Shown here: positions 31,651-42,350 of the stretch, piece after piece
How positions within the stretch are numbered: the stretch's first letter is position 1
Layout of the letters: every line of letters starts with the position of its first letter
DNA from: Saccharomyces mikatae IFO 1815
Taxonomy: Eukaryota > Ascomycota > Saccharomycetes > Saccharomycetales > Saccharomycetaceae
Assembly: GCF_947241705.1 (NCBI RefSeq)
Contig: NC_079266.1
Span: 124,001 to 188,000, forward strand
DNA length: 64,000 nucleotides
Reading direction: 5' to 3'
Notes under the pieces: model-generated
The model's database searches: none
Told to the model about the DNA's origin: nothing
Seen by the model: the letters and a program-made list of their open reading frames with translations, nothing else
Made by a program: the position numbers and the translations under genes

Positions 31651-34600
31651 ATGCTAATTGTTCAGCGGCTCTCATTAAAGAGTGCAGCGAAAGGTACTTC
31701 TCTGATTAGCAAGCTGCACCCTTGTTTAAGATTTATTACCACAAGTTCAAAATATTTATATAATGCATCCTCATCACAAGTAGATGTCAACAGGTCACTG
31801 CGCATCAATGAAGCTTGGAAGCAGGATAAATTATCAAGTCTACAACATGTAAACATTGTTGGTAAACGTCGCCTGTTCACAGAAACTAGCCACGCCTGTG
31901 CGAAATGTCAAAAAACAGCACTATCACTAAAGTATGTTTACACAAAAGCTTAAAAAAGACAAGGAAAGAATATATACTCCATCAATTACCTTTGGTCATT
32001 TGAACATGAAACTGAAATATCAGAGTATACTATTAGTATCATTTACCATTCTTCGACTGGTTGTTACAAAGTGAGTTTTCATATTCTTGTTACCCTCATG
32101 TTCTTATCTTTTGCAGCAGGGGAAAAGGGATTAACTCAACTGATCGGGTTGATACAGTCGCGATTGAAATAGCTTAGGTAATATTTCAATTGGATTACGA
32201 TATTCTGTTAACCTTTTTTTGCCTACTCTGCCAACTTTTGAGTTTCTACTAACATATATTTTCCATCATTTGTACCTTAAAGTACAAAAAACAACCAGCA
32301 TGACCAGTAACACCCCAAAACGTGAAATTCTTCCTGATAATGCCGTTCCTATACATTACGATTTAACGGTGGAACCTGATTTTAAAACATTCAAATTTGA
32401 AGGCTCAGTTAACATTGAGCTAAAAATTAATAATCCTGCAATTGATACAGTGAAATTGAACGCCGTCGATATCGACATTCACTCTGCCAAAATTGGTGAT
32501 GTCACAGCTTCAATGATCACCAACGAAGAGGAACAACAAGTCACCAGCTTCAAGTTTCCCAAAGGGACTATGTCTTCTTTTAAGGGTAATGCAATTTTGA
32601 ATATAAAGTTTACTGGTATTTTAAATGATAATATGGCAGGCTTCTATCGAGCAAAATATGAAGATAAGTTAACCGGTGAAACTAAATATATGGCTACTAC
32701 TCAAATGGAACCTACTGATGCTAGAAGAGCTTTTCCATGTTTCGATGAGCCTAATTTGAAAGCTACTTTTGCTATCACTTTAGTTTCGGACCCATCTCTA
32801 ACTCATCTATCTAACATGGATGTCAAAGAAGAATACGTAAAGAGCGGAAAAAAGTTCACTTTGTTCAATACAACCCCTAAGATGTCAACTTATCTCGTTG
32901 CTTTCATCGTTGCTGAATTAAAGTACGTTGAGTCTAAAAACTTTCGCATTCCTGTTAGAGTTTACGCTACTCCTGGTAATGAAAAACATGGTCAGTTTGC
33001 CGCTGACTTGACAGCCAAAACTTTGGCATTTTTTGAAAAATCTTTTGGCATTCAATATCCTTTGCCAAAAATGGACAATGTTGCTGTTCACGAATTTTCT
33101 GCAGGAGCTATGGAAAATTGGGGGTTAGTAACATACAGAGTGGTTGATTTATTACTTGACAAAGACAATTCTACATTGGATCGTATCCAAAGGGTTGCTG
33201 AAGTAGTTCAACATGAATTGGCCCATCAGTGGTTCGGTAATCTGGTTACCATGGACTGGTGGGAAGGCTTATGGCTAAATGAAGGATTTGCCACTTGGAT
33301 GTCGTGGTATTCATGTAATGAATTTCAACCAGAATGGAAAGTTTGGGAACAGTATGTTACTGATACCTTACAACATGCTTTAGGCCTTGACTCTTTGAGG
33401 TCCTCTCACCCAATTGAGGTACCTGTAAAGAAAGCCGATGAGATCAATCAAATCTTTGATGCTATTTCTTACTCAAAGGGCGCTTCTTTATTGCGTATGA
33501 TTTCGAAATGGTTAGGTGAAGAAACTTTTATTAAAGGTGTGTCACAATATCTGAATAAGTTTAAGTACGGTAACGCGAAGACCGAAGATCTATGGGATGC
33601 TTTAGCTAATGCCTCCGGTAAAGATGTTCGCTCTGTTATGAATATCTGGACTAAAAAAGTTGGTTTTCCTGTCATCTCGGTTAGTGAAGATGGTAATGGT
33701 AAGATAACTTTCCGCCAAAACCGTTACTTAAGCACAGCCGACGTCAAAGACGACGAAGATAAGACCATTTATCCTGTATTTTTAGCATTGAAGACCAAAA
33801 ATGGAGTAGACAGCTCTGTCGTGTTAAATGAAAGAACCAAAAGTATTGATTTAGACGACCAAACTTTTTTTAAGGTTAATAGTGACCAGTCTGGTATCTA
33901 CATTACATCTTACAGTGATGAAAGATGGGCAAAATTAGGGGAACAATCAGACTTGTTGTCTGTTGAAGATCGTGTAGGTCTGGTTGCTGACGTCAAAACA
34001 TTATCTGCCTCCGGTTATACTTCGACTATTAATTTCATGAATTTGGTTTCCAAATGGAACAAGGAGAAGTCATTTGTTGTTTGGGAACAAATAATTAACA
34101 GCATATCTTCACTGAAATCTACTTGGTTGTTTGAACCAAAGGAAACTCAGAATGCACTTGATAATTTCACAAAACAACTAATAAGCGATATGACGCACCA
34201 GTTGGGTTGGGAATTCAAATCCTCTGATTCATTTTCCACTCAACGTTTGAAAGTGACCATGTTTGGTGCTGCTTGTGCTGCAAGAGATACATACGTCGAA
34301 AAAGCTGCTCTAAGAATGTTTACTGATTATTGTAATGGTAATAAGGATGCCATTCCTGCTTTAATTAAGCCAATTGTATTCAACACTGCGGCAAGAATTG
34401 GCGGTAGAGAAAACTACGAAAAAGTTTATGAAATTTACTTAGATCCTATTTCTAACGATGAGAAATTGGCCGCATTGAGATCTTTAGGTAGGTTTAAAGA
34501 ACCAGAACTATTAGAAAGAACCTTAGGCTATTTGTTCGATGGTACTATCTTGAATCAAGATATATATATACCAATGCAGGGCATGAGAGCCCACCAGGAG

Positions 34601-34885
34601 GGTGTCAAGGCATTATGGAGTTGGATTCAAAAGAACTGGGAAGAACTTGTAAAGAGATTACCTCCCGGTCTTTCAATGCTGGGCTCAGTCGTTACATTAG
34701 GTACTTCTGGTTTTACATCTTTGCAAAAAATTGATGAGATAAAGAAGTTCTTCGTCACCAAGTCTACTAAAGGTTTCGATCAAAGCTTAGCTCAATCATT
34801 GGACACCATTACTTCGAAAGCGCAGTGGGTCAATAGAGATCGTGATGTAATCAACAAGTACCTAAAAGATAACGGGTACTTCTAG
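31651..34885 (+). CDS. APE2: Aminopeptidase yscII (Ape2), spliced
   Basis: The gene has two exons: 31651-31931 and 32299-34885, together 955 residues (S. cerevisiae about 952). It is an M1-family zinc metallo-aminopeptidase that takes Leu and other residues from peptides. Exon 1 encodes a basic N-terminus (MLIVQRLSLKSAAKG) resembling a mitochondrial presequence and ends ...CQKTALSL. The catalytic motifs are GAMENWGL near residue 361, HELAHQ near 398 and the zinc-binding Glu in NEGFA about 20 residues later. A C-terminal ERAP1-like helical domain follows. A Met codon sits directly at the start of exon 2, so an unspliced or internally initiated transcript would give an 862-residue form without the presequence. 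Exon 1 begins at ATG 31651; the in-frame TTG upstream is not a likely start. Confidence 0.94.
31932..32298 (+). other. APE2 intron
   Basis: The 5' splice site is GTATGT at 31932-31937 and the branch site is a perfect TACTAAC at 32247-32253. CAG at 32296-32298 is taken as the 3' splice site because it keeps the frame (AA+C gives Asn, then ATG ACC). An earlier AAG at 32280-32282 would give a frame that stops after nine codons. Length 367 nt. Confidence 0.9.
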
Positions 34886-35273
34886 AAAAACTGAACCTTT
34901 TCAAAATATTTTTTTATCTTTTATAATAGATAAGTATATATCATTGAATAAATACTTATTTAAGCTTATTCTTTATCTTAATATGCTTGCAAAGATTACT
35001 ACTACAAATGAATGAAAAGTATGGCCTCAGGATTAATTCATTATTCGTTTAAACCCATGAACCCGGAATAAATCTGTACATAACACCAAACATTTATTCC
35101 CAAAGATACTGTGTTGTTTTTCATCAAAGCGGGTGAGGAATTCTTAGGGCCCGGTTCTTCAAATTTTGAAAAGTAACAATAATATGCTATCTATGTATAA
35201 ACTCAATAGAGTCTTGATAACAATAAAACTTTCACATAGTAGCCTCTAAAAAGCAAATACAGACATTAAAAAA
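34886..35273. other. APE2-RPS27A intergenic region
   Basis: This 388-bp spacer carries the APE2 terminator and the RPS27A promoter. A ribosomal-protein-type Rap1 site would be expected. The nearest candidates, AACCCATGAACC and ACACCAAACATT near 35052-35095, fit poorly, so I make no call. Confidence 0.45.
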
Positions 35274-35885
35274 ATGGTATGTGAATAAAAGAAATTAAAG
35301 AGAAAGCAACAACTGACCAGAGTCATATGATGGATAAGGTAACAAGTGAAGAATCGATGTGCTCGAAAAATTGCCACCGAAGAAGATGAACAGAAGCGAA
35401 TGAAGCATTTAAGGCTAGTCATTGCTAGTTTGGGAGATGGCAAACAAAAGTTAAGACGGACGTATGAATTTACTATTATTAGAAAGGAAGCGCTAAATTT
35501 CGTTAATAGTACCTTTTCCAGATGGCGTGAAGTTACGTTTATTCTTATTTTGTCCGTATCAGATCATCTAGGAGCAAAGGTCAAAAAGAATAAAATATTT
35601 ACTAACAACATTCGGTTCATTCCTTTTCATTTACAACAGGTTTTAGTTCAAGACTTATTGCATCCAACCGCAGCCTCTGAGGCAAGAAAGCACAAATTAA
35701 AGACCCTGGTTCAGGGCCCAAGATCTTACTTCCTAGACGTTAAATGCCCAGGTTGTTTGAACATTACTACAGTGTTTTCTCATGCTCAAACTGCAGTTAC
35801 TTGCGAATCCTGCTCAACAGTCTTGTGCACTCCAACTGGTGGTAAGGCAAAGCTTTCTGAAGGTACATCTTTCAGAAGAAAGTAA
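35274..35885 (+). CDS. RPS27A: 40S ribosomal protein eS27 (Rps27A), spliced
   Basis: The first exon is only the ATG (35274-35276); exon 2 is 35640-35885. The product has 82 residues, [10 protein letters not shown]...FRRK, a small zinc-ribbon protein of the 40S subunit. Four cysteines form the ribbon: CPGC and CESC. The protein is nearly identical to S. cerevisiae Rps27A. Translation of unspliced RNA would stop after four codons (ATG GTA TGT GAA TAA). Its length and exon layout match the family. Confidence 0.97.
35277..35639 (+). other. RPS27A intron
   Basis: GTATGT at 35277-35282 directly follows the start codon, the branch site TACTAAC is at 35600-35606, and the 3' splice site CAG ends at 35639. 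The length is 363 nt, typical for a yeast ribosomal-protein intron. The downstream part of the intron happens to be open in the exon 2 frame for almost 100 codons, but this carries no recognisable protein. Confidence 0.95.
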
Positions 35886-36123
35886 CTTCGATATCAGAAA
35901 GATTACACGAATTTTACTTCAAAAGAAGAGCATTGATAAAGTGATTCATTCATGGAACCAGCAGGGTAGGTTTTATCATATATAATATACGCTCAGTTGT
36001 CATCTTTATTGGCTTTTTTCTAAATCGCTGCAACAAACTGTACTATATATATCATATTCACTTATGTACAATAATAAAGTATTGAATATATTTATTGCTT
36101 TATTTTTAATTGCCAACATTTTT

Positions 36124-38010
36124 TCACTTTTTATTTACATGTTGTAGAAAATGGTGACCATGAAAAGCAGACATCTCCTTCATTACCTCAACGTTTGAGA
36201 ACTGACGATTATCAAACTGAAGAGACTCCTCCAATTCGTTATAAGATTCCATAACCTTCCTAGCTTTTTGACGTTCTTCCTTTTTTAATTGCTTGATTCT
36301 TTCTTTCTCTAGCTTCTGGAACTTCTTAACGTTCAAATCACCCAATCCTTTAATCTGCGTTTTGGCCCCCGATGCCCATAAATCTCCTTTCTTACTCTTT
36401 CTAGCATCATGGTATAATTGTTTGGAAAAGGACCGAGAAATAGTCCATTTTTCAAGCTCACCTGATGGTGCACACAAATCCATCATTACATGACCTTTAC
36501 GTTTGGTAGGATCATTAATGATTCTTGGCCAGGAATTTTGCGTATCATCACCCAATGAACCAATTTGATATTTTCCATTGACATTTTCATCGCGTAATTT
36601 CTTGATTTCCTTCAATGTTTTTTCATCCTTATTTGATCTTTCAAGAATCAAATAAGTATAATTTAAAACTTCATAGTCTCGACCATTTCTCCTTCCTGTA
36701 CCTCTTAATCTAGATGTACTTCCTTGAGAACCGTCCCAGGATGTAGCCAGAAGTCCGCCCTTCTTTAGTTCTATACTAAACTTGGGTCTCTTGATGCTTT
36801 TCTGAAAATTGCAGAATTTCAAGTCTTTACCTTCCTTATGAGTGTAAAAGTTAGGATTTCCAACCTGTAGAGGACACTTTCTTTGGTGTGAACAAGGAGC
36901 AATCACCTTTAAAAAATAATTACTTGGATTGTTAGTTAACTGCGCGTCATTTTTGTCTCCAACTGTCATTCCTCTTAACCAAGGTCTCGGTATCTTGCCG
37001 AACTCTTCTAAGAAGTTTTCAGGTCTAAGCATAACTTGTCTTGCTCTGGCGATAACCTCGAATCCCATTGGGTTGCCTCGTTCAATAATAACGATATGCC
37101 CCCCTGGCGCTAACATTTTTAAATAGTACTCCACATTTTCATCAACCTGAATTGGAAACTGATTTTTATCATGAAGGAGTTGATGCGTCAATATAATTAG
37201 GTCGTATTCCTTAGATCCGGGAATGGAAGATCGCAAGTCGGTCATGATGTTTATTTTTTTCGTCATTACTTCTCCAATAAGTTCATCTTCTTGAAAGGTA
37301 TCGTCCCCTTCAATCGTTTCCACTTCTTCCTCTATAGACTGATTTAATTCTACAGCATCGACCACTTCGTTGAGTTGCCTGCTTAAAATAATTTTTGCTC
37401 TTTTTTGCATTTCAGTGTTACCTAGGATAACTGCATCTTTCGCTTCTGGTCTGTAGTTTGGGCCCAGAATATCATTCAGCGCAACTATACCTGCAGCCGG
37501 ACCAAATCCAACATCAAGGACCCTCCGAGGGTTGAAATTCTCACTACCTACCCTTTTCTGTAGTTCTTTCAGACTTTGGAAGACCGAACCGTAATTTTGT
37601 AAAAAAATAGAAGCTATATGAGCGTCAACCTCCATTTTAGTTCTACAAGGTCGGTGTAATGAGTTTGGTTCCTGAATCTCTTTGTAATAATTTGTGGCAA
37701 CTCTTCTTAGATTATTCGGAATATGCAGGGCCATTATATTATTATTGATAACTTTGCACACATCAGGGTTCAGCTCTAGTTGATCACGGTGTGACCGGCC
37801 CTGAAGCGTTTTTGAAAGAAGCCTGGCTTCTTTGGAGTTGGTTGCATTAGGTGAACTAGTAGCTTCACCTCTGTTCGACGGAAGGACATTGATACCTCTA
37901 TTCTTCGTATCTATAAAATCCGCCAAATCTAGGCTTCGTAAATTTATATCAGTGAACTTAGAATTAAATCGGACATTTTTTGGTAAAAGCTCAAGACATC
38001 TTCTTAGCAT
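36124..38010 (-). CDS. RSM22: Mitochondrial ribosome assembly protein Rsm22 (mtSSU, methyltransferase-like)
   Basis: This 628-residue mitochondrial protein is associated with the small ribosomal subunit; its family (METTL17) is methyltransferase-like and needed for small-subunit assembly. The N-terminus is basic and import-like (MLRRCLELLPKNVRF). The Rossmann methyltransferase core shows RRVLDVGFGPAAGIVAL near residue 165 and YDLIILTHQLLHD. A cysteine cluster (SHQRKCPLQ...KFCNFQ) between residues 375 and 410 fits the reported metal or Fe-S binding site. The C-terminal part is Lys-rich coiled coil. Length agrees exactly with the S. cerevisiae protein (628). Confidence 0.95.
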   Translation of the reverse strand: MLRRCLELLPKNVRFNSKFTDINLRSLDLADFIDTKNRGINVLPSNRGEATSSPNATNSKEARLLSKTLQGRSHRDQLELNPDVCKVINNNIMALHIPNNLRRVATNYYKEIQEPNSLHRPCRTKMEVDAHIASIFLQNYGSVFQSLKELQKRVGSENFNPRRVLDVGFGPAAGIVALNDILGPNYRPEAKDAVILGNTEMQKRAKIILSRQLNEVVDAVELNQSIEEEVETIEGDDTFQEDELIGEVMTKKINIMTDLRSSIPGSKEYDLIILTHQLLHDKNQFPIQVDENVEYYLKMLAPGGHIVIIERGNPMGFEVIARARQVMLRPENFLEEFGKIPRPWLRGMTVGDKNDAQLTNNPSNYFLKVIAPCSHQRKCPLQVGNPNFYTHKEGKDLKFCNFQKSIKRPKFSIELKKGGLLATSWDGSQGSTSRLRGTGRRNGRDYEVLNYTYLILERSNKDEKTLKEIKKLRDENVNGKYQIGSLGDDTQNSWPRIINDPTKRKGHVMMDLCAPSGELEKWTISRSFSKQLYHDARKSKKGDLWASGAKTQIKGLGDLNVKKFQKLEKERIKQLKKEERQKARKVMESYNELEESLQFDNRQFSNVEVMKEMSAFHGHHFLQHVNKK

Positions 38011-38279
38011 TGTACCTAAATTAAAAGGGTCACTTTATATCCTAACAACTTGAAAGGGTTTCTTCCAATGCTCTTTATTTTTCAGTATCTACCTCTTTTA
38101 AGTAGTAGCGGAAAAAAGAAATTAGAGAAATAGAAAAACATATATGAACCATCATCAAAAATTTAAAAAGAAAATAAGAAAGGAGAAAGAAAGAATCGGG
38201 CTATCGGTTTTTCTGCTGATCGGAAAGTTATTGTATTTATCAACTGCTATATATAAGCAGAATATCTAACAGAATCACG

Positions 38280-39020
38280 ATGCTAAGCAACACAATTATA
38301 ATTGCCTGTTTATTGGTGATAGTAACTACCATAGCGCTGGTGGCAGTGCAGAAGGTATCACCCAAGAAAAGAGTCAAACAAAAAAGCTATCAGCCATCTA
38401 TCCTCATAACAGGTCCTCAAAATTCTGGCAAGACCAGCTTGTTTACGTTACTGACCACTGATTCCGTAAGACCAACCGTTGTGTCTCAGGAACTGTTATC
38501 AGCGGCGAATTACGACGGTTCTAACGTCACTTTGGTAGACTTTCCAGGTCATGTGAAGTTGCGCTATAAACTCTCTGAATGCTTGAAAACTAGAGCCAAA
38601 TTCATTAAAGGATTAATATTCATGGTAGATGCTACTATTGATCCTAAGAAATTAACCACTACTGCTGAATTCTTGGTCGACATATTATCAATCACTGAAT
38701 CGAGGAGCGAAAAAGGTATTGATGTTTTGATTGCATGCAACAAAAGCGAATCGTTCACTGCGAGACCATCATCAAAAATCCAAGATGCTTTGGAGAATGA
38801 AGTCCAAAAAGTTATTGAAAGAAGAAGAAAATCGTTAAATGAGGTTGAAAGAAAAATTAATGAGGAAGAAGAAGAAGAAGCAGAAAATGTACTAGACGTT
38901 TTACAATCGACCCATGGGTTCAAGTTCGCAAATTTGGAGGGATCTGTTATTGCATTTGAGGGAAGTGTTAATAAGAAAAGGATATCCGAATGGCGCCAAT
39001 GGATAGATGAAAAACTGTAA
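38280..39020 (+). CDS. SRP102: SRP receptor beta subunit Srp102
   Basis: This 246-residue integral ER membrane GTPase anchors the SRP receptor alpha subunit (Srp101). One N-terminal membrane helix (IIIACLLVIVTTIALVAV) is followed by the GTPase domain. The P-loop is GPQNSGKTSL near residue 45, the switch II element is VDFPGH, and the NKSE motif gives guanine specificity. An acidic insert (NEEEEEEAENV) lies near residue 200. Length in S. cerevisiae is about 244. It is divergent from RSM22. Confidence 0.96.
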   Translation: MLSNTIIIACLLVIVTTIALVAVQKVSPKKRVKQKSYQPSILITGPQNSGKTSLFTLLTTDSVRPTVVSQELLSAANYDGSNVTLVDFPGHVKLRYKLSECLKTRAKFIKGLIFMVDATIDPKKLTTTAEFLVDILSITESRSEKGIDVLIACNKSESFTARPSSKIQDALENEVQKVIERRRKSLNEVERKINEEEEEEAENVLDVLQSTHGFKFANLEGSVIAFEGSVNKKRISEWRQWIDEKL

Positions 39021-39163
39021 TACAATCTTGATTTATAGGCTAGACAAAAATGGATAGTTGAAAACAAGTACAAGTATGCCCAAGCCTTTTCGTATTCAAA
39101 AAAAACCTACAACAATAGTGGTGATTAACCAAATCAACTCAATGTCCTAGTAAATATAAAAAA

Positions 39164-39235
39164 CACTCACGATGGGGGTCGAACCCATAATCTTCTGATT
39201 AGAAGTCAGACGCGTTGCCATTACGCCACGCGAGC
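39164..39235 (-). tRNA. tRNA-Arg (UCU)
   Basis: The 72-base gene begins GCTCGCG on the minus strand and ends CGTGAGTG, forming the acceptor stem with G-U pairs. The A box TGGCGTAATGG and B box GGTTCGACCCC are present. The anticodon loop CTTCTAA gives anticodon UCU. There is no intron. A Ty3 sigma fragment starts 15 bp upstream. Confidence 0.97.
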
Positions 39236-39249
39236 ATCTGATAATTACA

Positions 39250-39318
39250 TGTTTTTGTATTACGGACTCGACTAATACCGGAATGTCCTGACAATCCTAA
39301 TATACTATCTTAGGGAAG
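39250..39318 (-). mobile_element. Ty3 sigma LTR fragment
   Basis: About 69 bp match the terminal part of a sigma LTR in the opposite orientation to the complete copy at 17935. It begins at the usual Ty3 distance from the tRNA-Arg 5' end and breaks off where another LTR begins at 39322. It is an old, partial copy. Confidence 0.85.
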
Positions 39319-39321
39319 AAA

Positions 39322-39783
39322 TGTTGGAATAAGTGATTACCACTATACATTTATTCATATAAATTGTTGTAATTGATGACGAACATTTTTTAACATGATA
39401 CTTGTTGGAATAAGTGATTACCACTATACATTTATTCATATAAATTGTTGTAGTTGATGACGAACATTCTTTAACATGATACTAATGATGTTGAGTAAAT
39501 TAATACTAACATTCTTATGGTGATACCAATTTAAATGGAGTAGGGAAATTCTAATTATAGAATTTCCTGCACTAATAAGATAAAGATCTATTAATTGTCC
39601 AGAACTTAGTATATAAGAAGATGAGTTAACACTAAATTCTTATCATCAACACTCTGATTTATGTCTGAACCTTTTGGTTTAATATAACCAATCAGCGTGT
39701 GTTTTATATACCTCTCTTATATAGATTAAGAAGGAACGACTATTCTTAATTATTACAACTTACTAAACTACTAATTATCAACA
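39322..39783 (+). mobile_element. LTR of unassigned Ty1/copia-type family (subtype A) with a duplicated 5' segment
   Basis: A full LTR of 381 bp lies at 39403-39783 (TGTTGGAATAAGTG to ATTATCAACA). It is preceded by a second copy of its first 81 bp at 39322-39402 in direct tandem. The two 81-bp copies are almost identical. The words GAAGAAATGTTGG occur both at the left border and after the right end, suggesting that recombination or template switching shaped this locus. It is the same family as the LTRs at 18354 and 18647. Confidence 0.82.
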
Positions 39784-39790
39784 GAAGAAA

Positions 39791-40020
39791 TGTTGGAATA
39801 AGTGATTACTACTATACACTTGTTCGTATAAATTGGATTAAGTTATTGCAACTATACGTCTTCGTATAAATTGAAGTAGAAAAATTCTAATAATAGAATT
39901 TACTGCAGTAATGAGATAAAGATCTATTAATTGATCAGAACTTATTATATAAGAAGATGAGTTATCACCAAATTCTTATCATTAACACTCTGATTTATGT
40001 CTGAACCTTTTGGTTTAATA
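39791..40020 (+). mobile_element. Subtype B LTR, 3' truncated
   Basis: About 230 bp closely match the first part of the complete subtype B LTR at 18647-18975 (read on the minus strand). Its 3' end is missing where a delta LTR begins. No target duplication could be assigned. Confidence 0.82.
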
Positions 40021-40021
40021 T

Positions 40022-40354
40022 TGTTGGAATGAAAATCAACTATTGTCTAGCAACTAGTAGTCATACTACTAGTACATTATCATATACGGTGTTGGAAGAT
40101 GACATACGTTATGAGAAGCGGTCATCGAAATAAGTGGAAGTTGAAATGCAAGGATTGATAATGTAATAGGATAAGGGCTGACAACATATGATATGACAAT
40201 AAAAGAATATACAGAATTAGGTAGAATCACGAGTTCCATTTATTGGATCCCTATACCCTCGAGGAGAACTTCTAGAATATTCTATATACCAAATAATATT
40301 GCCTTTATCAACAATGGAATCCCAACAATCATCTCAAAATTCACCCATTTCTCA
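40022..40354 (+). mobile_element. Ty1/Ty2 delta-type solo LTR
   Basis: This 333-bp LTR begins TGTTGGAATGAAAATC and ends CCCATTTCTCA. It closely resembles the delta at 19273-19613 in sequence and in its position after a subtype LTR. AATAT precedes it and recurs 5 bp after its end, so the target duplication is uncertain. A short open frame across it is LTR sequence. Confidence 0.88.
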
Positions 40355-41070
40355 GTAAGAATATCTGCTTATATTCTGAAATAATACTACAACTTAATTA
40401 CAACAACGTCTCTTATATATTACATGAAGATCTGCTTTTATTCTTAATGAATGCCGCGGTCTGGTTCCTTACTAACGTTATCAAAAAAGTATTTGTTAAC
40501 TAAATCTGAAACAATTAACACTTAAGACTATAGATAGCTAATTGCGAGCAACTTATATAAAGAGTACCAAAACACTGCTGATATTTGATATGGAAATACC
40601 ACAAGAAAAGTTGGTTTAGAGCTAAAGTTCCACTATGGGTTTGGTGAATAAGCCTACTGCGTAACAAAATAGAGTCGTAATGATAATTAATTATTCATAA
40701 TTAATCTGTACGTGTATCATATATATGTTAATAGAGTTCAGTCATTTATAGAATAGACTTTTCATTCCTTATCATATAGATATCAGACGACAGTATTTCT
40801 ATACCTGTAGTCTTTAGTATAGAAAATTTACGTTGGAGTTAAAGTCAACTTTTAGCAACTACTACTCTAGCGATCAATGTCAGTTAAACTGGAATATCCA
40901 GCTGAACATGAAAAAGCGCGAAAAGAAAAATATTATAATCGTGTCAAACAAACGTTATCTTGACTATACATAGCTACTTACATTAAAAGTATGAACTATA
41001 TATGTCTATATCATTGATATATTTGGTAAGAAAATGGAGGGAAAAGAATCATTAAATCATTCATTCAGAC
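40355..41070. other. Spacer between LTR cluster and GPM1 3' end
   Basis: About 715 bp of AT-rich sequence that includes the GPM1 terminator. I see no gene, and no further LTR that I can define. Confidence 0.5.
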
Positions 41071-41814
41071 TTATTTCTTACCTTGGTTGGCAACAGCAGC
41101 GGCACCAGCAGCGGCAGCTTCTGGGTCCAAGTAGTAAGATGGCTTAGATGGCTTCAAGTTTTCATCCAATTCGAAAACCAATGGAATACCAGTTGGAATG
41201 TTCAACTTAGCAATGTCAGCATCGGAGATACCTTCCAAGTGCTTGACTAAACCTCTCAAGGAGTTACCGTGAGCAGCGATCATAACGGTCTTACCACTCA
41301 ATAAGTCCTTGGCAATGACATCTTGCCAGTATGGCAACAATCTGTCAATGACCAAAGCCAAAGATTCAGTTTCTGGCAAGACATTTGGGTCGACGTACTT
41401 GTATCTTTCATCACCCTTTTGAGAGAATGGAGAGGAAGCGTCGATTGGTGGAGGTGGAACATCGAAAGATCTTCTGTAGGTGTTGAATTTTTCTTCACCG
41501 AACTTCTTCAAGGTTTCAGCTTTGTCCTTACCTTGTAGGTCACCGTAGTGTCTTTCGTTCAATCTCCAGGATCTGTTGACTGGGATCCACAATCTGTCAG
41601 CCTTTTCCAAAGCAATGTTAGCGGTTTGGATAGCTCTAGACAACTTAGAAGTGTATAAGACGTCTGGGTAGACCTTCTTTTCCTTCAACAATTCACCAGC
41701 TCTGGCGGCTTCTTGTTCACCCTTGGCGGACAATCTAACATCAACCCAACCGGTGAATAAGTTCTTTTCGTTCCATTCGGATTGACCGTGTCTAACTAAA
41801 ACTAACTTTGGCAT
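41071..41814 (-). CDS. GPM1: Phosphoglycerate mutase Gpm1
   Basis: This 247-residue cytosolic enzyme interconverts 3- and 2-phosphoglycerate in glycolysis and gluconeogenesis. It is of the 2,3-bisphosphoglycerate-dependent type. The phosphohistidine motif [11 protein letters not shown] is at residues 4-14, [12 protein letters not shown] follows near 80-95, and the second catalytic His is in [10 protein letters not shown]. The tail [11 protein letters not shown] is conserved. The start at 41814 gives the known MPKLVLV N-terminus; the frame continues upstream to 41907 but that part is not conserved. Codon use is strongly biased, as in highly expressed yeast genes. Rap1- and Gcr1-type sites lie upstream. 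Confidence 0.98.
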   Translation of the reverse strand: MPKLVLVRHGQSEWNEKNLFTGWVDVRLSAKGEQEAARAGELLKEKKVYPDVLYTSKLSRAIQTANIALEKADRLWIPVNRSWRLNERHYGDLQGKDKAETLKKFGEEKFNTYRRSFDVPPPPIDASSPFSQKGDERYKYVDPNVLPETESLALVIDRLLPYWQDVIAKDLLSGKTVMIAAHGNSLRGLVKHLEGISDADIAKLNIPTGIPLVFELDENLKPSKPSYYLDPEAAAAGAAAVANQGKK

Positions 41815-42182
41815 TTCTGTGATATGTATGTGTTTGTTTGGAGCTTTCAAAAGAGCAATAAGAAATATTAACAGTAAAAGAAAAATTCTAGGAATAAAGG
41901 ACGACAAAGAGAAACAAGAAAATTAAACGTTCATTTCTTCACTATTATATAACAAACACAAGTAGCAATTCCACCGTACATTAAAATATGAGAATTGCCC
42001 TCCCTGCCAACAGCCACAACTTGGTACTATTGTTCATCACGATCATGAAACTCGCTGCCACCTGAAATTTCACCTCAGTGGATCTTTTTATTCTTCATCG
42101 TTCCACTGATCTTTTTCCACCAGCTGGTCGGTGAAGGAAAGTGGAATCCCGTTGGTGAGCATCCTGTTTTTCCGAGAAAAGT

Positions 42183-42202
42183 GGAAGCTTTATGTGTGGG
42201 TG
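42183..42202 (-). promoter_or_regulatory. Rap1 site with adjacent Gcr1-type CTTCC in the GPM1 promoter
   Basis: ATGTGTGGGTG at 42192-42202 is the reverse complement of the Rap1 consensus ACACCCRYACAY core. GGAAG (CTTCC on the minus strand, the Gcr1 core) lies next to it at 42183-42187. This pairing is the known activating module of glycolytic genes. It is about 370 bp upstream of GPM1. Confidence 0.65.
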
Positions 42203-42271
42203 CATGTGTGCCTCACTTTTCACAATAAGATATTCACTACAGGTTCACATATGCAACATTGTAGACTATAC

Positions 42272-42277
<6 letters not shown>

Positions 42278-42313
<36 letters not shown>
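42278..42313. repeat. TA dinucleotide microsatellite
   Basis: About 18 uninterrupted TA units between the GPM1 promoter and the NNR2 stop. It may also act as AT-rich, easily melted DNA. Confidence 0.93.
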
Positions 42314-42315
<2 letters not shown>

Positions 42316-42350
42316 GTGTACTCGTAACCATCGCGTGTGCTCTTGGGTGT

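Larger units (their letters stand above)
41815..42350. other. GPM1 promoter and NNR2 3' end
   Basis: This 536-bp spacer contains the GPM1 upstream region with a TATATAA-type box (minus strand, near 41945-41951), the Rap1/Gcr1 sites listed separately, and a TA microsatellite at about 42278-42313 close to the NNR2 stop. Confidence 0.6.
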
